Shown here: positions 33,664 to 42,358 of the stretch, piece after piece | Layout: the number at the start of each line of letters is the position of its first letter | Numbering within the stretch: position 1 is the first letter of the stretch | Assembly: GCA_020634315.1 (NCBI GenBank) | Contig: JACKBV010000009.1 | Coordinates: forward strand, 62,001-126,000 | Direction: 5' to 3' | DNA from: Ardenticatenaceae bacterium | GTDB lineage: Bacteria; Chloroflexota; Anaerolineae; Promineifilales; Promineifilaceae | Length of the DNA: 64,000 bases | Notes under the pieces: model-generated | Databases searched by the model: none | What the model was told of the DNA's origin: nothing | The model's input: the letters and a program-made list of their open reading frames with translations, nothing else | Program-made: the position numbers and the translations under genes

Positions 33664-33914
33664 TCGGGAGAGAATCTTCTCTAGCATCACCATACGAAAG
33701 GGATCGCCGAAGGGGCAAGGTGATTGCAATGGCAATCATACGAAACTCTCAGGCAAAAGGACCGGGCGGACGGGCATCTCTGGAAAGACCCGTTTCAATA
33801 AACAGTAAGCAGTAATCGGTAATCAGTTAACCGATCACCGATCACCGAAACAGGCACCGACGGGGCAAGTGACATCAAGTGATGTTGTGAATCTCTCAGG
33901 TTATGGACAGAGGA
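33664..33914 (+). ncRNA. Tandem glycine riboswitch with a repeat inserted between aptamers
   Basis: Aptamer 1 (about 33664-33796) shows GGGAGAGAATC, GCCGAAGGGGCAAG, ACTCTCAGGCAAAAGGACCG and a closing CATCTCTGG. Aptamer 2 (about 33847-33914) shows GGCACCGACGGGGCAAGTG, AATCTCTCAGG and GGACAGAGG. These are the conserved cores of the two glycine aptamers, placed directly before gcvH. The linker is about 50 bases instead of the usual handful and contains GTAATCGGTAATCAG followed by its near complement ACCGATCACCGATCACC, which folds into its own hairpin. Glycine binding would switch on the glycine-cleavage genes. Confidence 0.93.
33808..33846 (+). repeat. GTAATCGG hairpin repeat in riboswitch linker
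   Basis: CAGTAATCGGTAATCAGTT followed by ACCGATCACCGATCACCG forms a stem of about 13 bp with A-C mismatches. The same element recurs at 34396-34458 and, decayed, at 41166-41210. Confidence 0.75.
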
Positions 33915-34005
33915 CGCTGGCAAACAAATAAACCTTTGTTTGCCACGCGTCCTCTTTTTTATTGGTCAGCAAATATCCGCGATACACAATCCTGGAGGAA
34001 TAAAT

Positions 34006-34395
34006 ATGAGCAGCAAAATCTTAGACGGATACCTGTACACAGAAGATGATGAATGGTTAAAAGTTGAAGGGGAGATAGGCGTAATTGGTGTTACTGATCA
34101 TGCTCAAGACTCACTGTCTGACATTGTCTATTTGGAATTGCCTAACGTGGGCGATTTCTTTGGCATTGGCGAAACCTTTGGTGTCGTGGAATCAGTGAAG
34201 GCCGCAGCCGATTTGATGATGCCAACTTCTGGCGATGTTGTCGAAGTCAATGAAGCGCTTGTGGATACACCAGAAAAAGTCAACGCAGACCCTTATGGCT
34301 CCTGGATGATCAAAATTAAACTGAGTCATCCATCGGAATTGAAAGATTTGATGGATGCGGCTGCTTATGCGGCATACTGCGAAGAACGCGAGTAA
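34006..34395 (+). CDS. gcvH: Glycine cleavage system H protein
   Basis: 129 residues from ATG 34006, preceded by CTGGAGGAA. Lipoyl domain with the lipoylation site Lys 65 in VVESVKAAADL, and the family signatures HAQDSLSDIVYLELP and PYGSWMIKIKL. The H protein carries the aminomethyl group on its lipoamide arm between the P, T and L proteins of glycine decarboxylation. It lies directly downstream of the glycine riboswitch and upstream of gcvP. No gcvT (aminomethyltransferase) is adjacent. Length is normal. Confidence 0.96.
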   Translation: MSSKILDGYLYTEDDEWLKVEGEIGVIGVTDHAQDSLSDIVYLELPNVGDFFGIGETFGVVESVKAAADLMMPTSGDVVEVNEALVDTPEKVNADPYGSWMIKIKLSHPSELKDLMDAAAYAAYCEERE

Positions 34396-34458
34396 ATGGT
34401 AAACGGTAATCGGTAATCGGTGAATCGACCACTGATTACCGATCACCGGTTACTGATT
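34396..34458 (+). repeat. GTAATCGG hairpin repeat between gcvH and gcvP
   Basis: GGTAAACGGTAATCGGTAA, then a short loop and CTGATTACCGATCACCGG form a long imperfect hairpin in the 79-base gap. It is the same repeat as in the riboswitch linker. It ends about 15 bases before the gcvP start and may modulate gcvP expression. Confidence 0.75.
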
Positions 34459-34474
34459 ACAACTGGAGAAACCC

Positions 34475-37426
34475 ATGACCACTTTCCCCCTGGAAACAAA
34501 AGTATCACATAGCAACAATGGTTCAAGTTATGTCAATAACCATGATTTGTTGATGCCAACTGACCATTTTGTGGATCGGCATATTGGCTCGACTGGGGCA
34601 AAAGTAAAAGTAATGCTGGATGCATTGGGTGTGGCTTCGCTGGATGAGTTAATGGCCGAGACCATCCCCGCCAATATTTGCCTCCCAGCTCAGCTCAATT
34701 TGGAAGCGCCACGCAGCGAGTCGGAAATTCTCGCCGAACTGCGGGCGATTGCTGCCAAAAATCAGCTTTATCGTTCTTTTATTGGCATGGGCTACTCTGA
34801 CTGCATCATGCCGCCAGTCGTGCTGCGCAACATTTTTGAGAACCCTGGTTGGTATACACAGTACACCCCTTACCAGGCTGAAATTGCTCAGGGACGATTG
34901 GAAGCATTACTCAACTTCCAGACGATGATCGCTGATCTGACAGGCATGGAAATTGCCAATGCATCATTGCTGGATGAGGGAACGGCCGCTGCTGAAGCAA
35001 TGACCCTTTGCCAACGCAACCGTCCGCGCCGTTCCACCGCCAACACCTTTTTCATCTCTGAAAAATGCCATCCACAAACCATTGCCGTCGTGCAAACCCG
35101 CGCTGAACCATTGGGTATCGACATTCTTGTCGGCGATCACAATACGTATGATTTCAGCATTCCTACCTTTGGCGTTCTGCTGCAATACCCAGACACCGAG
35201 GGCAGCGTGCTAGATTACGAGGCCTTCATTGCCAAAGCACACGAGAATGAGGCGATGGCCGTTGTCGCCACCGACTTGCTGGCATTGACATTGCTGCGTG
35301 CGCCTGCCGAATTTGGGGCAGACGTAGCTGTCGGCAACAGCCAGCGCTTTGGCGTGCCGTTGGGATATGGTGGGCCACACGCCGCCTTCTTTGCTACCCA
35401 AGAAAAATACATGCGCCAGATGCCCGGCCGCTTGATTGGCGTTTCTATTGATGCGCAGGGCAAACCGGCGATGCGCCTGACGCTGCAAACACGCGAACAG
35501 CATATCCGTCGTGAAAAGGCGACGAGCAACATTTGTACAGCGCAGGTATTGCTGGCGATTATCGCTTCGATGTATGCCGTTTATCATGGCCCAAATGGGC
35601 TGCGACGCATTGCGCAGCGGGTGCATTTGCTGACGTTGACGCTGGCACATGGGTTGGAGCAATTAGGGTATGTGGTGAATAAGGCTCCGGTATTTGACAC
35701 GTTGAAGATCAGCGGTGGACCACGGACACAGGCGCAAATTCGGGAAGCGGCATTGGCGCAGGAGATCAATCTGCGCTATTACGAGGATGGCGCTGTTGGT
35801 GTGTCGCTGGATGAAATTACGCTGGTGAAGGATTTGGATCATTTGCTGGCACTGTTTGGCGCTGCCGCAGGGCGATTTGAGCTTGCAGCGTTGGCGGATA
35901 GTGTAACCCTGGCATATGCTGCGCCACATGGGCGCCAGAGCGCATACCTGACTCATCCCGTTTTCAATAGTTATCATTCGGAAACGGAGATGATGCGTTA
36001 TATCAACAGATTGGAGTCGCGTGATTTGTCGCTGACACATTCGATGATTCCGTTAGGCTCTTGCACGATGAAGCTGAATGCCACGGCCGAAATGCTGCCG
36101 GTGATGTGGCCGAAGTTTGGCAATGTGCATCCGTTTGTGCCGCGTGAGCAGGCCGCTGGATACACAGAGCTAACGGAGCGGTTGGAGAAATGGCTGGCGG
36201 AGATTACGGGATTTACGGCCGTTTCCCTGCAACCCAACTCTGGCGCACAAGGTGAATATACCGGCATGCTCGTCATTCGTGCTTATCACAAAGCACGCGG
36301 CGAAGGGCACCGCACCATTTGCCTCATTCCCAGTTCTGCACACGGCACAAACCCGGCCAGTGCGGCGTTGGCTGGCATGGATGTGGTTGTGGTAGCTTGT
36401 GATGATCATGGCAATGTGGATGTGGCTGATTTGCGCGTCAAAGCAGAAAAGTACAGCGACAAATTGGCGGCGATCATGATCACCTACCCCTCGACGCACG
36501 GCGTTTTTGAGGAAGCGGTGCAAGAGATTTGCCAGATTGTGCATGAGCATGGCGGGCTGGTTTACATGGATGGCGCCAACATGAATGCGCAGGTAGGTAT
36601 GACCAGTCCTGGCATGATTGGCGCCGATGTCTGCCACTTGAATTTACATAAAACATTTGCCATTCCGCACGGCGGCGGTGGCCCTGGCGTTGGCCCAATT
36701 GGTGTCGCGGCGCATCTGGCTCCGTTTTTGCCGGGGCATCCGGTGGTGGCGGGTGTGGGTGGCGAACAGGCCATTGGCCCTGTTTCCTCTGCGCCGTGGG
36801 GTAGTGCCAGTGTGCTGCCGATTTCCTATGCTTATATTGCCATGATGGGCGAAGACGGGTTGACGCAGGCGACGAAGATGGCGATTTTGAATGCCAACTA
36901 CATCGCCCAGCGGCTCGATGCTCATTATCCGGTGCTCTACAAGGGCAAAAACGGCCGTGTTGCGCATGAATGTATCGTGGATTTGCGCGACATGAAAGAT
37001 TGGGTGGCGGTGGATGATGTTGCCAAGCGCTTGATGGATTATGGTTTCCATGCGCCGACGATGTCTTTCCCGGTGCCGGGCACGTTGATGATTGAACCGA
37101 CGGAGAGCGAGTCACTGGAGGAGCTAGACCGTTTTTGTGAGGCAATGATCACCATTCGGGAAGAAATTCGGGCCATTGAGCGCGGCGAAATCGCGCACGA
37201 TGATAGTCCATTGGCGCACGCGCCGCACACGGCAGAAGTGGTGAGTGGGGATGTGTGGGAACGGCCGTATTCCCGCCAACAAGCCGCCTATCCCTTGCCC
37301 TGGGTTCAGGAACACAAATTCTGGCCTTATGTGGGACGCGTGGATAACGTCTATGGCGACCGCAACCTGTTTTGTACCTGCATTCCGGTAGAGGCGTATG
37401 ATGAGGCCGAATTGGAAATGGCATAA
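34475..37426 (+). CDS. gcvP: Glycine dehydrogenase (decarboxylating), P protein
   Basis: 983 residues, the full-length single-chain form (both gcvPA- and gcvPB-like halves fused). The catalytic PLP lysine is Lys 726 in LNLHKTFAIPHGGGGPG. N-terminal half markers are FIGMGYSDCIMPPV and NASLLDEGTAAAEAM; C-terminal half markers are LGSCTMKLN and LQPNSGAQGEY. The enzyme decarboxylates glycine and loads the aminomethyl group onto GcvH. An N-terminal extension of about 25 Ser/Asn-rich residues precedes the conserved start DHFVDRHIG. It is followed by a strong terminator. Confidence 0.97.
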   Translation: MTTFPLETKVSHSNNGSSYVNNHDLLMPTDHFVDRHIGSTGAKVKVMLDALGVASLDELMAETIPANICLPAQLNLEAPRSESEILAELRAIAAKNQLYRSFIGMGYSDCIMPPVVLRNIFENPGWYTQYTPYQAEIAQGRLEALLNFQTMIADLTGMEIANASLLDEGTAAAEAMTLCQRNRPRRSTANTFFISEKCHPQTIAVVQTRAEPLGIDILVGDHNTYDFSIPTFGVLLQYPDTEGSVLDYEAFIAKAHENEAMAVVATDLLALTLLRAPAEFGADVAVGNSQRFGVPLGYGGPHAAFFATQEKYMRQMPGRLIGVSIDAQGKPAMRLTLQTREQHIRREKATSNICTAQVLLAIIASMYAVYHGPNGLRRIAQRVHLLTLTLAHGLEQLGYVVNKAPVFDTLKISGGPRTQAQIREAALAQEINLRYYEDGAVGVSLDEITLVKDLDHLLALFGAAAGRFELAALADSVTLAYAAPHGRQSAYLTHPVFNSYHSETEMMRYINRLESRDLSLTHSMIPLGSCTMKLNATAEMLPVMWPKFGNVHPFVPREQAAGYTELTERLEKWLAEITGFTAVSLQPNSGAQGEYTGMLVIRAYHKARGEGHRTICLIPSSAHGTNPASAALAGMDVVVVACDDHGNVDVADLRVKAEKYSDKLAAIMITYPSTHGVFEEAVQEICQIVHEHGGLVYMDGANMNAQVGMTSPGMIGADVCHLNLHKTFAIPHGGGGPGVGPIGVAAHLAPFLPGHPVVAGVGGEQAIGPVSSAPWGSASVLPISYAYIAMMGEDGLTQATKMAILNANYIAQRLDAHYPVLYKGKNGRVAHECIVDLRDMKDWVAVDDVAKRLMDYGFHAPTMSFPVPGTLMIEPTESESLEELDRFCEAMITIREEIRAIERGEIAHDDSPLAHAPHTAEVVSGDVWERPYSRQQAAYPLPWVQEHKFWPYVGRVDNVYGDRNLFCTCIPVEAYDEAELEMA

Positions 37427-37466
37427 GTTGCCTGATACGCGCCGCCGATAACCGTGTATCAATTAC

Positions 37467-37500
37467 AAGCCCGGATAGCGTTGCTGTCCGGGCTTTTTTT
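37467..37500 (+). terminator. Rho-independent terminator after gcvP
   Basis: AAGCCCGGA pairs with TCCGGGCTT, with the inner bases extending to a short loop, followed by seven T residues. Confidence 0.93.
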
Positions 37501-37504
37501 GCGG

Positions 37505-37534
37505 TTGACAAAGGTTGCGATTTGCAACCATAAT
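37505..37534 (+). promoter_or_regulatory. Toxin-antitoxin promoter with overlapping palindromic operator
   Basis: TTGACA at 37505-37510 and CATAAT at 37529-37534 are 18 bases apart. The spacer is filled by GGTTGC-GATTT-GCAACC (37513-37529), a 6+6 bp inverted repeat suited to a ribbon-helix-helix antitoxin dimer. Binding there would block RNA polymerase, the usual autorepression of such operons. Confidence 0.72.
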
Positions 37535-37565
37535 GGAACCAAAACGGAATCGCGACGGAGGCGAA

Positions 37566-37811
37566 ATGGCGACGATTACTATTAAAAATATACCAGACGA
37601 ACTGTATGCACGGATTAAGGCGCAGGCGGCGGCCAACCGGCGCAGTATTAACAATGAAATTATTGTCTGTTTGGAAACGGCCGTACATCGTGAACGCGTC
37701 AATGCAGAGGAATTCCTCAAAGAAGTTCGCGTTTTACGCGAAAATCTGCAAATGCCGTATTTGCTAACGGACGAAGAAATTAACGCTGCGAAAAATGAGG
37801 GTCGCCCATGA
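37566..37811 (+). CDS. FitA/VapB-like ribbon-helix-helix antitoxin
   Basis: 81 residues from ATG 37566, preceded by CGGAGGCG. The N-terminus MATITIKNIPDELYARIK followed by RRSINNEIIVCLE is a ribbon-helix-helix DNA-binding domain of the FitA/Arc type. The C-terminal part (about 45-81) would wrap the toxin. The stop overlaps the toxin start by four bases (ATGA). It probably represses its own promoter through the palindrome at 37513-37529. Confidence 0.88.
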   Translation: MATITIKNIPDELYARIKAQAAANRRSINNEIIVCLETAVHRERVNAEEFLKEVRVLRENLQMPYLLTDEEINAAKNEGRP

Positions 37812-38212
37812 TTGTTGTGGATACGAATCTCATCGTTTATTTGATCATGCCAACAGAATATACGGAAATGGCAAGCCAGGTCTTTTTACAAGACGCAGAT
37901 TGGGTGGCACCGCATTTATGGCGCAGCGAATTTCGCAATGTGTTGGCAAAATATCTACGCCAACAACTTGTTTCTTTACCGCAGGCGCAAAAGATTATGC
38001 AGCAAGCAGAGAAAGTGATGTTTGAAAATGAATATGGGAGTAATTCTGATGAAGTGCTGCGGCTGGTGGCGGGGAGCAGTTGTTCGGCGTATGACTGCGA
38101 GTTTGTGGCCTTGGCACAAGAGTTTGGTGTGCCCTTGGTGACGGTTGATAAACAGGTTTTGCGTGAGTTCCCGCAAACGGCCGTTTCTCCCGCTACCTTC
38201 CTCATTCATTAA
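37808..38212 (+). CDS. PIN-domain ribonuclease toxin (VapC/FitB-like)
   Basis: 134 residues. The acidic active site of PIN nucleases is present: Asp 5 (MIVVDTN), Glu 41 (WRSEFRNVL), Asp 96 (SAYDCEFVALA) and Asp 114 (LVTVDKQVL). VapC-type toxins cleave tRNA or rRNA when freed from their antitoxin. It is translationally coupled to the ribbon-helix-helix antitoxin upstream. The unusual DADWVAPHLWRSEFRN segment is typical of the FitB-like subgroup. The toxin is intact, so the pair is expected to be functional. Confidence 0.92.
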   Translation: MIVVDTNLIVYLIMPTEYTEMASQVFLQDADWVAPHLWRSEFRNVLAKYLRQQLVSLPQAQKIMQQAEKVMFENEYGSNSDEVLRLVAGSSCSAYDCEFVALAQEFGVPLVTVDKQVLREFPQTAVSPATFLIH

Positions 38213-38250
38213 GCAGGAACCGCGTTCCTCAGCAGCAACGCGGTTCCTGC
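38213..38250. terminator. Bidirectional hairpin between vapC-like toxin and tyrS
   Basis: A 14-bp perfect stem GCAGGAACCGCGTT / AACGCGGTTCCTGC with a 10-base loop lies between convergent genes. The flanking T/A runs are weak. A related stem (TAACCGCGTTCCC) ends the gene at 52618-54399. Confidence 0.8.
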
Positions 38251-38258
38251 ATTTGCAT

Positions 38259-39539
38259 TTATGCCAGGACTTGTACCAAATGGTACTGCTTCTTCCCTTT
38301 GCGCAGCACCATAAATTGACCCTCAATGCTGTGTTCCAGCGTCACACGTTGTTCTTGATCGGTCATGCGCTGATTGTTGAGGTAGATGCCGCCGCCCTGC
38401 ACAGAGCGTTTTGCCGCCCCTTTCGATTGTTCCACGCCAGTTAAAGCGAGCAGGTCAACGAGCAGGATTCCTTCTCCGGCAAATTCGGTTTTCGCCACTT
38501 CGCTGGAGGGAACATCGGCGAAGATGTCGCGGATGTCGGCTGCGTCGAGGCCATCCAGGTCGCCACCGAAAAGAACGCCTGCCGCTTTTTCCGCTTTGGC
38601 AACGGCCGTTTCCCCATGAATCATGCTCGTTACATCTTGTGCCAATGTGCGCTGCGCTTCACGCAGATGCGGCCGTTCCAGCAGTGCTGTTTCCAACTCA
38701 GCCACTTCTAGCGGCGTGCGCCAGGTGAAGTAACGCAAGTAATTGACCACATCGGCGTCATCCGTGTTCAGCCAGAATTGGTAGAAGCGATAAGGCGACG
38801 TTTTCTGCGCCGACAGCCAGATACTACCGCCGGCTGTTTTGCCGAACTTCGAGCCATCAGCCTTTGTAATCAGCGGGAAAACCAGCCCATGCGCCTTTTC
38901 CCCGCGCAATTTGCGGATTAACTCTACCCCGGCTGTGATATTGCCCCATTGATCGCTGCCGCCCGTCTGCATACGGCAGCCTTCCTGGTCAAACAAGTGG
39001 AGAAAGTCGTATGCTTGCAGCAGCATGTAGCTGAATTCGGTGAAGGAGATGCCGTTTTCGCGGTCAATGCGTGATTTCACCGAATCTTTGGCGACCATGT
39101 AGTTGACGGTGAAATGCTTGCCAATGTCACGCAAAAAATCCATCATCTTGATGCTGTTCAGCCAGTCGCCATTGTTAATGATTTTGGCCGGATTGCTTTT
39201 CACCTCAAAATCAAGAATCATGGCGAGTTCGCGTTGAATGCCATCCAGATTGGCGGCGATTTGCTCAGCGTTGAGCAGATTGCGTTCGCTGGAACGGCCG
39301 CTGGGATCGCCAATCATGCCGGTGCCACCGCCAGCAATGGCAATCGGTGTGTGCCCAAAACGTTGGAGGCGGGCAAGCTGCATCATGGGGATGAGATTGC
39401 CAATGTGCAGCGAATCGGCCGTGGGGTCGAACCCGTTGTAGATGGTGATCTTGTCATTGATCAGGGCGTCTGCCGCGCCCTCTGTATGATCGTACACCAG
39501 ACCACGCCAGCGTAGTTCTTCAAATGCGTTTGTTGTCAT
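38259..39539 (-). CDS. tyrS: Tyrosyl-tRNA synthetase
   Basis: 426 residues, standard bacterial length. Class I signature HIGN at residues 45-48, the KFGKT version of KMSKS in DGSKFGKTAGG near 230, tyrosine-pocket residues in QAYDFLHLF, and QTGGSDQWGNI. The C-terminal S4 RNA-binding domain covers about 360-426. It charges tRNA-Tyr in the cytoplasm. It is preceded by a terminator hairpin at 39602-39633 and by TTTTGACA and a GAAGGGAG Shine-Dalgarno. Confidence 0.96.
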   Translation of the reverse strand: MTTNAFEELRWRGLVYDHTEGAADALINDKITIYNGFDPTADSLHIGNLIPMMQLARLQRFGHTPIAIAGGGTGMIGDPSGRSSERNLLNAEQIAANLDGIQRELAMILDFEVKSNPAKIINNGDWLNSIKMMDFLRDIGKHFTVNYMVAKDSVKSRIDRENGISFTEFSYMLLQAYDFLHLFDQEGCRMQTGGSDQWGNITAGVELIRKLRGEKAHGLVFPLITKADGSKFGKTAGGSIWLSAQKTSPYRFYQFWLNTDDADVVNYLRYFTWRTPLEVAELETALLERPHLREAQRTLAQDVTSMIHGETAVAKAEKAAGVLFGGDLDGLDAADIRDIFADVPSSEVAKTEFAGEGILLVDLLALTGVEQSKGAAKRSVQGGGIYLNNQRMTDQEQRVTLEHSIEGQFMVLRKGKKQYHLVQVLA

Positions 39540-39601
39540 ACTTACTTACTCCCTTCGTTGTTGATGTGATCGTAACTGCGGGGGCAACCGTTGTCAAAAT
39601 A

Positions 39602-39633
39602 AAAAAGACGCGGGTGCCACACCGCGTCTTTTT
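39602..39633 (-). terminator. Terminator hairpin upstream of tyrS
   Basis: AAAAAGACGCGG pairs with CCGCGTCTTTTT over an 8-base loop; A and T runs on both sides suit either strand. On the minus strand it would end transcripts from the VWA gene upstream or act as a leader terminator for tyrS. A T-box was considered and not supported. Confidence 0.8.
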
Positions 39634-39766
39634 GTGTCAATTATGCCTTGTCAGATAACGGCCGTTTCTAGCCCAGGCGAATAGACCTCCCACGCGAATG
39701 TGGTCGTGTATATCCACCATAATAATAGCGTGTCTCGTTCGTCATCTGCATCATGTGCAAAGCATA

Positions 39767-41152
39767 TCAAGAGGAAAGCAGCTTGTCAACCGCCGCCGAT
39801 AATTGCGCCAAATTACGCACGCTAAACACTTCGTCGCAGTTCGCTCTGTATTCCAGCATATCACTGTCGCCCGTGCCCCATTCGCGTGGCTGTTCCGGGT
39901 TAAACCAGACCAGCTTGCGTGCGCGTTGTTGCAGCTCTTTCACCAGGTCGATGCGCGGCGAGTTGAAGTTGTTACGGCCGTCACCCAAGATGATGAGTGT
40001 GGTACGGCCGTTAATCGTGCCCATATGCTTGTCACAAAACGTCTCCAGGCAGCCGCCCAAATCCGTGCCATACGGGCGATAAGGCAGCATATTACGGATA
40101 ATGTCAAACGCCTTATCCGCATCATCGTGGCGGATGTAGTTCATCACCTCATCTGGAATTTCCACCAACCGGTCGTAAAAAGCAAAGCTTTTCATGCGCG
40201 ATACCTGGTCATGCAGTTCATGCGTTAGATGCAGCATGAACTCCACCACATTTTCCGTCGAACGCGACACGTCGCACAACAGCACCAGGCTCGGCTTCAA
40301 CTTGCGCTTTTTGTGTTTAATCTCCATGGGCACGCCGCCATATCGTTGATTGGCGCGAATGGTTGACTTGGCGTCAAACTTCCCATGTTTGCCACGTTTA
40401 CGCCGCAGCGCAGCACGGCTGCGCAGCTGTGTTACCAGCCGCTGAATTTCCTTGCGCAAAATATCTACCTCGGCGGGAGAAAGGGCGTGAAATGGCTTGT
40501 ACATCAGGTCTGACCCATACAAATCATCGGGGCGATTAGCCCGCTGCTGCGCAATTTGCAGCCCGATTTGCTGCGCTACCTGCTCTGCCAACGCTTCCCG
40601 GTTCGCTTCCACAACGCCCATCAATTTGTCAATGGCCTGCTGGCTCATGCCCATCTCTTGCAGCTTTTGCAGCAACTCCTGCATTTGCTGTTCCAGATGG
40701 CTGAACCCCATTTGCTGTAACATGCGCCGCGTCACCCAACGTGACTGCTGTTGATCTTCGGCCCAATCTGCGCCAGCACGCTGTGCCAGGTCTTCCAGTT
40801 CTTCCTTTGTTGGCCCCTGACCACTGGTGAGCCATTCCATTAACTGCTGTAAACGGCCGCTTAATGCCTGTAACGCCGCCTGCAACATTTGCTGCTCGTC
40901 GGGAGACAGGTCATCCAGTGCATTTTGCATCATGGGGCCGCCGCTGCTGAAATAGAGCGGGAACAATTCATCAAAAGGCGCAAAATCATCCGACCCTTTG
41001 ATCAATGTCGCCCGTAATGATTCGCGAAAAAGCGTCTTGTTGCTAATGCCCAAGATTTCCATGGCACGCATCGCGTCCATGGATTCGGCCAGCGAAACAC
41101 GCACGCCTGCTGCACGCAATCCCCGTATGAATTCGACAACTCTATCGTCCAT
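39767..41152 (-). CDS. VWA domain protein, CoxE-like
   Basis: 461 residues. The C-terminal von Willebrand A domain has the metal-ion-dependent adhesion motif in LLCDVSRSTENVVEF, a later Thr site and GDGRNNF. The N-terminal 200 or so residues are helical and Gln/Glu-rich with YFSSGGP and an LQQLMEWLTSGQGP stretch. CoxE-like VWA proteins act with MoxR AAA+ ATPases as metal-insertion or protein-remodelling chaperones. The MoxR-like gene lies 46 bases upstream in the same direction, a conserved pairing. The substrate complex is not evident here; no CO dehydrogenase genes are present. Confidence 0.9.
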   Translation of the reverse strand: MDDRVVEFIRGLRAAGVRVSLAESMDAMRAMEILGISNKTLFRESLRATLIKGSDDFAPFDELFPLYFSSGGPMMQNALDDLSPDEQQMLQAALQALSGRLQQLMEWLTSGQGPTKEELEDLAQRAGADWAEDQQQSRWVTRRMLQQMGFSHLEQQMQELLQKLQEMGMSQQAIDKLMGVVEANREALAEQVAQQIGLQIAQQRANRPDDLYGSDLMYKPFHALSPAEVDILRKEIQRLVTQLRSRAALRRKRGKHGKFDAKSTIRANQRYGGVPMEIKHKKRKLKPSLVLLCDVSRSTENVVEFMLHLTHELHDQVSRMKSFAFYDRLVEIPDEVMNYIRHDDADKAFDIIRNMLPYRPYGTDLGGCLETFCDKHMGTINGRTTLIILGDGRNNFNSPRIDLVKELQQRARKLVWFNPEQPREWGTGDSDMLEYRANCDEVFSVRNLAQLSAAVDKLLSS

Positions 41153-41165
41153 TTTGTACCCCGTG

Positions 41166-41210
41166 AGCGGTGAGTGGTAGCCGGTAATCAGTCATCGTTT
41201 ACCGATTGTG
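41166..41210 (-). repeat. Decayed GTAATCGG-type repeat between MoxR and VWA genes
   Basis: GTGAGTGGTAGCCGGTAATC and CATCGTTTACCGATTG show the same half-sites as the repeats in the gcv operon, again as an imperfect inverted repeat in a 46-base intergenic gap. Confidence 0.5.
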
Positions 41211-42125
41211 TCGTCCGCGCGAACTGCCGCCGTCACCCATCATGCGGCGTGCTTTAGCAACGTCCGACTCATATTTAAGTAAAACAGTGAGCGTGTTGCC
41301 GAGGGTTTTTTCGTCAATTTCTTTGGCGTTGAGTGTCACCAACGCGCGTGCCCAATCGAGCGTTTCGCTGATGCTGGGCACTTTGCGCAGATCCATGTTG
41401 CGTAACTGTTGGACAACAGCCACGGCTTGATGTGCCAGTTCTGGCCGTAAATCGGGCACTTTCAGGCGCACAATATTTAGTTCATCGTCGAGAGCGGGAT
41501 AATCCACATAGAGGTATAGGCAGCGTCGTTTTAATGCTTCACTCAGTTCGCGGGTGTTGTTGCTGGTGAGCAGCACCATTGGCTGGTGTTTGGCGGTGAT
41601 GGTGCCTAATTCTGGCACTGTTACCTGGAAATCGCTGAGCACTTCGAGCAAAAATGCTTCAAATTCCACATCGGCGCGATCTATTTCGTCAATAAGCAGG
41701 ACAACCGGTTCATCGGATGTGAGAGCGGTGAGGAGTGGGCGGGGGAGCAGGAAATTGTCGGAAAAGAAAACGTCGTCTTCTTGAGCCAGGCGATTGGCGG
41801 CGTCGGCTAAACTGGTAACGTCGCCCAAGATGTTGTGCAAGGTGTCGCGCAGCAATTGTGTGTAGAGCATTTGCTTGGCGTATTCCCATTCGTATAGCGC
41901 CTTGCTTTCGTCTAGCCCTTCATAGCATTGCAGGCGTACCAGGGGTGCGCCGATGGCTTTGGCCCACACTTTAGCCAATTCTGTTTTGCCAACGCCGGCC
42001 GGGCCTTCCGCCAAAATTGGCTTGCACAGGGATTGCGCCAGATAAACGACGGTACTAATTTCATCGGATGCGATGTATTGCTGGCTGCCCAGCCTTTGAT
42101 GTACGTCGGCAATGTTTTTAAACAT
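41199..42125 (-). CDS. MoxR-family AAA+ ATPase
   Basis: 308 residues from ATG 42125, chosen for its GGAGAAC Shine-Dalgarno; an upstream ATG at 42161 adds 12 residues without similarity. Walker A GPAGVGKTEL near 42-50, Walker B VVLLIDEIDRAD, and sensor 1 LTSNNTRELSEALKRRC are clear. MoxR proteins work with VWA partners to mature metallo-enzymes or envelope complexes. The partner VWA/CoxE-like gene follows immediately. Confidence 0.93.
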   Translation of the reverse strand: MFKNIADVHQRLGSQQYIASDEISTVVYLAQSLCKPILAEGPAGVGKTELAKVWAKAIGAPLVRLQCYEGLDESKALYEWEYAKQMLYTQLLRDTLHNILGDVTSLADAANRLAQEDDVFFSDNFLLPRPLLTALTSDEPVVLLIDEIDRADVEFEAFLLEVLSDFQVTVPELGTITAKHQPMVLLTSNNTRELSEALKRRCLYLYVDYPALDDELNIVRLKVPDLRPELAHQAVAVVQQLRNMDLRKVPSISETLDWARALVTLNAKEIDEKTLGNTLTVLLKYESDVAKARRMMGDGGSSRGRHNR

Positions 42126-42282
42126 ACAAGTTCTCCGTTTTTTAGGTACTGGGTGAGACACGGTTTTGTATTGTGATGCTGGTGTACTTATGAGGGGGGA
42201 TTGTGTCTCGAATTTTTGCTGATCGACATTTTAGAACGTGAGTGGGGAATCGCAAAGCAAGGTGAAAGGGTTCTCATCTTTG

Positions 42283-42357
42283 TAAGGAGAGGAGGGTGGA
42301 GGGAGGAGAGAAGAGGAGGAGAAGAGGGAGGAGGGAGGAGAGAAGAGGGGGTGGGGT
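42283..42357. repeat. Homopurine (G/A) tract
   Basis: Roughly 75 bases almost entirely of G and A on the + strand, with GGAGGGAGGAGAGAAGAGG-type repetition, directly downstream (3') of the GNAT gene, between it and the MoxR gene. It can form triplex or G-rich structures. No gene is visible in 42162-42358. Confidence 0.7.
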
Positions 42358-42358
42358 T

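Noticed and set aside
39540..39766. T-box riboswitch upstream of tyrS
   Set aside because: The hairpin loop contains TGTGGCACCC, superficially like the T-box TGGNACC, but here it sits in the loop of the terminator stem rather than in a separate antiterminator, and no convincing Stem I could be drawn. A covariance search for the T-box family would decide it.
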